Below, piece after piece: positions 56,260-64,000 of a DNA stretch of 64,000 nt. The translations under genes were made by a program, and so were the position numbers. The notes below the pieces were generated by a model. That model was not told the origin of the DNA. It saw only the letters and a program-made list of their open reading frames with translations, and ran no database searches. Within the stretch, counting starts at the first letter, position 1; each line of letters starts with the position of its first letter. The DNA is taken from NCBI GenBank assembly GCA_034521495.1, contig JAXHMK010000009.1, positions 298,501 through 362,500 of the forward strand. Direction: 5' to 3'. Origin of the DNA: Balneolaceae bacterium. Its GTDB lineage: Bacteria > Bacteroidota > Rhodothermia > Balneolales > Balneolaceae.

Positions 56260-56288
56260 CACAACTGGCGCAAGCGTCCGCTTGTGCC
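56260..56288. repeat. REP element, left copy flanking the transposase
   Basis: CACAACTGGCGCAAGCG, then TC, then CGCTTGTGCC; the 29 bases are the exact reverse complement of 56972-57000. The internal hairpin is CAAGCG/CGCTTG with a two-base loop. Confidence 0.85.
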
Positions 56289-56379
56289 TTATAAAACATC
56301 TATTCTTGCACTTTACACAAACGGACTATAATATGTAATCAATTTTACTATTCAATTCAGAACATATCGATAGAACAAA

Positions 56380-56928
56380 TTGAGCCGAAAATACAAAATC
56401 AGGGATCAGACCTATCCACACTTTGTAAGTTTTGCCGTGATACACTGGATTGATCTTTTTATCCGATCTGCTTACCAAAATATTTTGGTAGATAGTCTCT
56501 CTTATTGTCAAAAAGAAAAAGGATTGCTTCTGCATGCTTGGTGCATTATGCCCAGCCATGTACACTTGATAATGGGTACAAAGAAAGATCCAATGGAAAA
56601 TATTCTTCGCGATTTTAAAAGTTTTACTTCAAGAAAGCTAAAAGAAGAGATTCTGACCAACCCGCAGGAAAGCCGTAAGGAGTGGATCGTTTGGATGATG
56701 AAACGGGCAGGAATAAAAAATAGAAATAATAATGACTGGCAATTATGGCAGCAACACAGCCAGCCTGTTGAATTATCCTCAAATGAGATGTTGGATCAAC
56801 GGTTAAATTATCTTCATAATAATCCGGTTGAAGCAGGTTTTGTAGATCATGCGGAATGTTGGAAATATAGTAGTGCCACAGATTATACTGGCCAAAAGGG
56901 ATTGCTACAAGTATCTTTTATTGAATGA
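56380..56928 (+). CDS. REP-associated tyrosine transposase (RAYT, Y1/HUH superfamily)
   Basis: The 182-residue single-strand transposase is of the TnpA-REP group. The HUH metal site is H60/H62 in IMPSHVHLIMG, preceded by the usual LLLHAWC strand. A helical region (DFKSFTSRKLKEEI) and the C-terminal LNYLHNNPVEAGFVDHAECWKYSSATDY are characteristic of RAYTs. The start is a TTG at 56380, as no ATG is available before the fold begins. Both sides carry REP sequences that are perfect inverted copies of each other, as expected for a RAYT and its REPs. The gene appears intact and could mobilise REPs such as the one at 3534. Confidence 0.92.
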   Translation: MSRKYKIRDQTYPHFVSFAVIHWIDLFIRSAYQNILVDSLSYCQKEKGLLLHAWCIMPSHVHLIMGTKKDPMENILRDFKSFTSRKLKEEILTNPQESRKEWIVWMMKRAGIKNRNNNDWQLWQQHSQPVELSSNEMLDQRLNYLHNNPVEAGFVDHAECWKYSSATDYTGQKGLLQVSFIE

Positions 56929-56971
56929 TTGATCTGAGAGGCCCATAAGAATGTTGATAAGACGGCAGGGG

Positions 56972-57000
56972 GGCACAAGCGGACGCTTGCGCCAGTTGTG
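56972..57000. repeat. REP element, right copy flanking the transposase
   Basis: GGCACAAGCG, GA, CGCTTGCGCCAGTTGTG: the exact 29-bp reverse complement of the left copy, preceded by a G-run (56968-56971), as is the copy at 3534. Confidence 0.85.
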
Positions 57001-57093
57001 TTACGAGTAAACGTGTTTCGTATCCACACGGAAGTTGCGCCGATTAGATTAATGAAGCCCGTTAACCATACTATCAGGAGGGAAGCACACGAA

Positions 57094-58404
57094 TCAATTC
57101 TTATGAAAATTGTGAATTACTTCCTCTACAATCTCCCTTGATTTTTTTGTCTGCACCACAGCCTTCAGTTTCATCAAAAAATGATATAGACCAAGATGAA
57201 CCCGTGTTGTAAATATGAAGTGTTTACTCCCCCGGGGGCCGCTCGTAATAGGTGCATTTTTTGTATAGCCAGCCATAATTCGCTTGTACTCTTCATCTCC
57301 GAAATTAAACTCATCTTCTATATACGGTAGTGCAAACGTGTAACCGTAATTCTTGCAAAATTCGTAGATAGCTTTTTCAGACTTACTGTTCTCGGGGTCA
57401 GTTCTTAATACATCTAATTCTTTATACAATCGGATAATCTCTTGATCATTCCTTTTTAAATGAACAGGCAACAGTTTTAGATAATTGATAAAAAACTCTT
57501 CAGGGAAAGACTTTACACAACCGTAATCAACAACTCCAAGTTTGTTATTTGGAGTGAAAATAAAATTTCCCGGATGTGTATCTGCATGAATCTCTTTTCG
57601 GTCTTTTATCTGTTGATGAAAAAAATCCCAAAGCAATTGTCCATAATAATTTCTGGCTTCTTGGGTGGGATTGGATTCCAGGAACTCCTTCAGGTGAACT
57701 CCCTCAATGAACGTCATAGTCAACACTTTTTCAGTTGAAAGTTCCGGTATCCATTCCGGTGTTACAATTCCATTGGAGGCAAAGCGCTCATGAAATCGAT
57801 TAATCGACTTACCTTCCTCAATATAATCGGTCTCTTTCAGCAGGGTTGATTCGATTTCGGCAATGTAATCATCAAGCTGAGCGCTGTTTGCAGCTAATCG
57901 TTTAAAGAGTGATCCGGCCATAGATATATCAGACGAAATGGTATCCCGAACACCAGGGTATTGAATTTTAATAGCAACAGATTGACCATTTTTGAGCCTG
58001 GCTTTATGAACCTGTCCAATCGATGCCGCCGCTAACGCTTCCGAGTTGAATTCGTCAAATATTTGTTCGGGATATTTTCCGAGTTCACGCCGGATAATAG
58101 ATCTGACAAGAGAACGGTTTATGGGTGGCACTTTATATTGGGCTTGAGTCATCACCTCGGTAAACTCTTCGGGCAAAAATCCTTGGTCTATACTGAAGGT
58201 TTGAGCAATTTTTAAAGCGGTACCGCGCAAATTGGTGAACTCGCCGAACACATCCTCTGCAGTTTTTTTGTCAACATCGGCTTTTTCAGATTTACGGCCC
58301 GTAAGTGTCTTCAAATAATGAGATGCATAATTCTTGCCAACTTTGAGTCCCGTTTTGGCAAAAATTTTTCCTCTCTCATATTTCGAAGAAGGAAAATCTG
58401 TCAT
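57094..58404 (-). CDS. ABC1/AarF/UbiB family atypical kinase
   Basis: The 436 residues have ABC1 features: an N-terminal helical part with the KxGQ-type motif reading KIAQ at about 65-68 in RGTALKIAQTFS, an Ala-rich loop AAASIGQV (125-132) in place of the P-loop, the lysine in VAIKIQYPG (about 146), catalytic HADTHPGN (273-280) and DYG (293-295). Family members support ubiquinone or other isoprenoid lipid metabolism. The KxGQ glycine is Ala here, which may be normal for this branch. The start abuts the stop of the TetR gene (TAA then ATG). A 3' remnant of another copy lies beyond the transposase at 56117. Confidence 0.92.
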   Translation of the reverse strand: MTDFPSSKYERGKIFAKTGLKVGKNYASHYLKTLTGRKSEKADVDKKTAEDVFGEFTNLRGTALKIAQTFSIDQGFLPEEFTEVMTQAQYKVPPINRSLVRSIIRRELGKYPEQIFDEFNSEALAAASIGQVHKARLKNGQSVAIKIQYPGVRDTISSDISMAGSLFKRLAANSAQLDDYIAEIESTLLKETDYIEEGKSINRFHERFASNGIVTPEWIPELSTEKVLTMTFIEGVHLKEFLESNPTQEARNYYGQLLWDFFHQQIKDRKEIHADTHPGNFIFTPNNKLGVVDYGCVKSFPEEFFINYLKLLPVHLKRNDQEIIRLYKELDVLRTDPENSKSEKAIYEFCKNYGYTFALPYIEDEFNFGDEEYKRIMAGYTKNAPITSGPRGSKHFIFTTRVHLGLYHFLMKLKAVVQTKKSREIVEEVIHNFHKN

Positions 58405-59076
58405 TTAAGATTTCCTCCCTGAATTTGTAATACCCGAAAACGCCTGTTTAAAAGGAGAGTTGTAGAACAGAAATTTTCCAAAGTCGAATCCTTTATCAAG
58501 AATTTTATTGTAGAAAAGTTCCTCAATGAGAGAACACCATTTATCAACAAGGGCAAAACTCTGTTCAAATTTTTCACTCTCATCATTCGACCAAAATAGA
58601 ATCAGAGCATGAAAATGACAGTAAATCGTATTAAAAAGCAGACGATTTACAAAAAATGATGCAGAACCAGACAACTGGTCATCGGATTCGAATATTGATT
58701 TGAGCTCTCGTTTAAACTCTTTCTCAAACGCGGTATTAAAAGGACTTTTTACGATAAATTGTTTATACGTTTCCAAAACAAACTCCCTGTACTCTAAAAA
58801 CTCATCCAGAAGTGTTAGAAAGAGATTGCTCATTTTTTCACTGAGGGAAAATTCTGCATAAGAATCAATCAATTTAGTTTGATCTTTGCAGATCAGTAAT
58901 CTCGATTCATAAAAATAAAGCAGAATCGATTTTCTGTTCGGAAACAGTTCAAAAATTTCTGAAGATTTCATATCCAGCCTCTCTGCCAACGACTGGATGG
59001 TAAAGCGGTTATTTTCTATATATCTTTTTGCTGCTGTTTCGCTGATTTTTATTTTCTTTTTTGTCTGTTTATCCAT
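58405..59076 (-). CDS. TetR/AcrR-like transcriptional regulator
   Basis: The 223 residues have an N-terminal helix-turn-helix (about 10-55: KISETAAKRYIENNRFTIQSLAERLDMKSSEIFELFPNRKSILLYFYESR) with the TetR pattern of ALxRxF/LFxNKxxL type, followed by an all-helical ligand domain of about 160 residues with no recognisable ligand motif. It is transcribed with, and directly upstream of, the ABC1 kinase, so it probably controls that operon in response to a lipid-related or stress signal. A divergent gene (queuosine-precursor transporter) begins 80 bases away and could share the control region. Confidence 0.85.
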   Translation of the reverse strand: MDKQTKKKIKISETAAKRYIENNRFTIQSLAERLDMKSSEIFELFPNRKSILLYFYESRLLICKDQTKLIDSYAEFSLSEKMSNLFLTLLDEFLEYREFVLETYKQFIVKSPFNTAFEKEFKRELKSIFESDDQLSGSASFFVNRLLFNTIYCHFHALILFWSNDESEKFEQSFALVDKWCSLIEELFYNKILDKGFDFGKFLFYNSPFKQAFSGITNSGRKS

Positions 59077-59157
59077 AGTTCCAAATCTATTTTGAACGGC
59101 ATTGAATCATCCTTAGTTCTGTTGCTTATAACCAATTTCTATTATTGAAAGGTTCAT

Positions 59158-59931
59158 ATGACGTTAGATTCTGTACGAAAATCGAATTCTCACAAACGCG
59201 ATATTCTTTTTCTAAGTTTAACAGGTATTTTTTTAACGGCTTTGATTTTCGGGAATATTGTAGGAACAACAAAATTTGTAACAATATTTTCGTTTGAGAT
59301 GTCTGGCTGGTTACAGTCAATTACTCCGTCACTTGTAAGGGATGGAAAAACATATACCATGAGTATACCTGTTGGGCTGCTGGCTTATCCATTCACTTTC
59401 CTTGTAACTGATTTAATTTCCGAACTTTACGGAAGAAAGAAAGCACAGACGGTGGTTTGGATCGGTTTTTTTATGAATATGTATATGCTTCTTTTGATGA
59501 GTATAGGCCACTGGTTTCCAAATACTTATGGAGTAAGCGGTGGATTGAACCTGTTTGAAGGTGTTTATGATTTTGTAGTAGCAAATACAATATCCAGTAT
59601 GATTGCATATCTCATTGCGCAAACTGTAGATGTAAGATTATTTCATTTTTGGAAGAGGATAACAAAAGGAAACTATTTGTGGTTACGGAATAATGGTTCC
59701 ACAATGTTTAGTCAGCTTGTAGATAGCACGGCCATTTTAAGTATTCTCTATTTTTCGGGAAATCTTGGTGACAATATTACGAATCTTTACCTATTGGGTA
59801 TTCTTATCGTCAACTCTTATATCTTTAAGTTTTTATTCGCACTCTTCGACACCCCAATTGTGTATGCGGCCATCTGGTTTTTTAAGGATTATGATGAAGA
59901 TCCGGAAGGTTATAAATTGTACAAATCATAG
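59158..59931 (+). CDS. yhhQ: Queuosine precursor transporter (YhhQ family)
   Basis: The 257-residue inner-membrane protein has about six to seven hydrophobic segments. The VUT/YhhQ pattern is visible: LTALIFGNIVGTTKFV, the charged loop LAYPFTFLVTDLISELYGRKKAQTVVW, and VVANTISSMIAYLIAQTVDVRLFHFWKRIT. The family imports 7-deazaguanine precursors (preQ0, preQ1) or queuine for tRNA modification. A loop insertion (about 45-70, FSFEMSGWLQSITPSLVRDGKTYTM) is as seen in Bacteroidota-type members. It is divergently oriented from the TetR gene, and no queuosine biosynthesis gene is nearby. Confidence 0.88.
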   Translation: MTLDSVRKSNSHKRDILFLSLTGIFLTALIFGNIVGTTKFVTIFSFEMSGWLQSITPSLVRDGKTYTMSIPVGLLAYPFTFLVTDLISELYGRKKAQTVVWIGFFMNMYMLLLMSIGHWFPNTYGVSGGLNLFEGVYDFVVANTISSMIAYLIAQTVDVRLFHFWKRITKGNYLWLRNNGSTMFSQLVDSTAILSILYFSGNLGDNITNLYLLGILIVNSYIFKFLFALFDTPIVYAAIWFFKDYDEDPEGYKLYKS

Positions 59932-60020
59932 TCTAAATGGCTTATGTCACTGGGTATTCAGTACTTACTTTAGGGTGCGTTGGGTAGTAGAAATTTTTAG
60001 AAAAAAAACAGAGAAATTGA

Positions 60021-60050
60021 TTGACATTTGGGACTGACTACCCCTATCTT
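60021..60050 (+). promoter_or_regulatory. Candidate promoter of the rRNA operon
   Basis: TTGACA (60021-60026) and TATCTT (60045-60050) with an 18-base spacer form a sigma-70-like core about 150 bases before the 16S gene. It is the only such site in the leader. The start point is not determined. Confidence 0.5.
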
Positions 60051-60109
60051 AGTAATCCTTTGGCGGATATGATATGCCAACATTTGTTGGTTTAATTCAT
60101 GTCCGTTTT

Positions 60110-60123
60110 TGTTCTTTAAAATA
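60110..60123 (+). promoter_or_regulatory. boxA-like antitermination element in the 16S leader
   Basis: TGTTCTTTAAAATA resembles the boxA sequence (TGCTCTTTAAAA) that recruits Nus factors to rRNA transcripts. A similar GTTCTTTGACA lies in the spacer at 62345. Confidence 0.6.
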
Positions 60124-60203
60124 TTGAAACACAAACAGACATAAACAGATTGTTGAGTGAGCTGGGGGATGTAATTTTCCAGAGTGTACTATTAAGTAGA
60201 TAT

Positions 60204-61742
<1,539 letters not shown>

Positions 61743-61835
61743 GCTAAGAGGAAATTGATCGCCCGGCCGCTCAGCAATCTGTTTATGTTTGTTTGTGTTT
61801 TGAAGTGGACAGGAGTCCTCCGCAGGAGCGCAGCA

Positions 61836-61928
61836 GGGCTTTGTAGCTCAGGTGGTTAGAGCGTCCCGACAGGGTTGGCGGGAAGGTCGCGTTTTTCGAC
61901 CGGTCTGACTTACCGGGGAGCAAGCCAC
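61836..61928 (+). pseudogene. Degenerate tRNA-Ile-like copy in the rRNA spacer
   Basis: GGGCTTTGTAGCTCAGG...TTAGAGCG (61836-61863) equals the 5' 27 bases of the real tRNA-Ile plus one extra T. Then the anticodon arm is replaced by a TCCCG...CGGGA hairpin (61864-61883), followed by the retained variable bases AGGTCGC and non-tRNA sequence ending GCAAGCCACA. It cannot decode as a normal tRNA. Confidence 0.7.
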
Positions 61929-61935
61929 AAAATAT

Positions 61936-62009
<74 letters not shown>

Positions 62010-62079
62010 CTTTGGATTTTCGATTGATGAATGTTGATTGCCGGTTTAATCAATCGGCAATAATAAATCAACAATCAAA

Positions 62080-62140
62080 GGGGCTATAGCTCAGCTGGTT
62101 AGAGCATCCCGGCACGGCCGGGAGGGTCCGGCGGGCAATA
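62080..62140 (+). pseudogene. Degenerate tRNA-Ala-like copy in the rRNA spacer
   Basis: The 5' 26 bases from GGGGCTATAGCTCAGCTGG match the real tRNA-Ala (62158) except one base. The anticodon arm is replaced by TCCCG-GCACGGC-CGGGA, a 5-bp stem with a seven-base loop, followed by the retained GGGTCCGG; the T arm and acceptor 3' half are missing. The design matches the tRNA-Ile-like copy 244 bases upstream. Confidence 0.7.
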
Positions 62141-62157
62141 AACCTGGAAGAAATTTT

Positions 62158-62231
62158 GGGGCTATAGCTCAGCTGGCTAGAGCACCTGCTTTGCAAGCAG
62201 GGGGTCCGGGGTTCGAATCCCCGTAGCTCCA
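62158..62231 (+). tRNA. tRNA-Ala (anticodon TGC)
   Basis: The 74-base cloverleaf has acceptor GGGGCTA/TAGCTCC, anticodon stem CCTGC/GCAGG with loop TTTGCAA, and T arm CCGGGGTTCGAATCCCCG. CCA is not encoded. It is the second spacer tRNA. Confidence 0.96.
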
Positions 62232-62344
62232 CAAGCCGGGCGATGGCCGGCCGGGCCGGCAGGCTCAGTATTCAAATGACAGATGGTGCCGTTGAGGCAT
62301 CATGTGTGATTTAAATATTGATTCATTCCGCCGTTGGCGGAAAC

Positions 62345-62355
62345 GTTCTTTGACA
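62345..62355 (+). promoter_or_regulatory. boxA-like element in the 16S-23S spacer
   Basis: GTTCTTTGACA, about 150 bases before the 23S start, repeats the boxA-type motif of the 16S leader and is likely part of 23S antitermination. Confidence 0.5.
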
Positions 62356-62496
62356 TAGTGGTAGTAAATGCTGTGTATGTGTGTGTTATTATTATTCCTC
62401 ACACACGTACCAATTTTATGATTAGATCGAGGTAAAAAATCGAGCTCATTGCTTATGTGCGGGTTTGCTCAACCAGGTGTTGTGCAAACCATGCAA

Positions 62497-64000
<1,504 letters not shown>

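Overview
The window looks like a chromosome segment from a Bacteroidota-like bacterium, most plausibly Balneolota/Balneolales. This is inference: there is a SusC/SusD pair, further TonB-receptor/lipoprotein genes, many Sec-exported proteins and lipoproteins, poor Shine-Dalgarno sites, moderate GC, and a 16S gene of matching general character. A database match of the 16S at 60204-61742 would settle it.

Layout. 1-9.7 kb: end of a porin-like gene, proline catabolism (pruA), a large CBM9/beta-barrel protein, a frameshifted DUF885 peptidase, a lipoprotein and a DJ-1/PfpI protein. 9.8-13 kb: a glycine-betaine ABC uptake operon (proV-proW-proX order on the minus strand). 13.6-15.5 kb: an AbiEi/AbiEii-type type IV toxin-antitoxin pair with a symmetric four-half-site operator. 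15.6-16 kb: tRNA-Arg and tRNA-Thr. 16-24 kb: apbE, two exported sugar-type enzymes, an FGE-like lipoprotein, a TMEM220-like protein, then a 135-bp tandem repeat array built from the 3' end of the neighbouring tRNA-Pro gene, and an epimerase interrupted by an amber stop. 24.4-28.5 kb: a redox/sulfur run (aldo-keto reductase, Crp/Fnr regulator, DUF2892, thioredoxin, OsmC, trans-sulfuration enzyme). 28.6-35 kb: a symporter with a small partner, PriA with one zinc site lost, and a MASE1-type histidine kinase. 35.3-36.7 kb: a frameshifted IS1380-type transposase.

36.8-45.9 kb: two inverted copies of one MITE-like element bracket a block with a second symporter, a GNAT acetyltransferase, an ornithine-racemase-type enzyme, a cytosolic M23 peptidase, a ParE/RelE toxin-antitoxin pair, an M20 amidohydrolase, alanine racemase and a flavin reductase/SDR pair. 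The racemases, peptidase and amidohydrolase suggest D-amino acid or muropeptide handling. 47-56 kb: SusC, SusD and a lipoprotein, then a frameshifted TonB receptor with its lipoprotein. 56-59.9 kb: a REP-associated transposase between two perfect inverted REPs, inserted beside an ABC1 kinase and a remnant of a second kinase copy; a TetR regulator; a queuosine-precursor transporter. 60-64 kb: an rRNA operon (16S, tRNA-Ile, tRNA-Ala, start of 23S) whose spacer carries a degenerate tRNA-like copy in front of each real tRNA.

Two themes stand out. Dispersed palindromes and miniature elements are abundant: three 33-34 bp perfect palindromes, two covarying two-hairpin elements, two MITEs, three REPs and a 236-bp TIR element. 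Five genes also carry a single lesion (four one-base frameshifts and one stop), which could be real decay or base-level assembly error. All product names come from reading protein motifs, not from searches.
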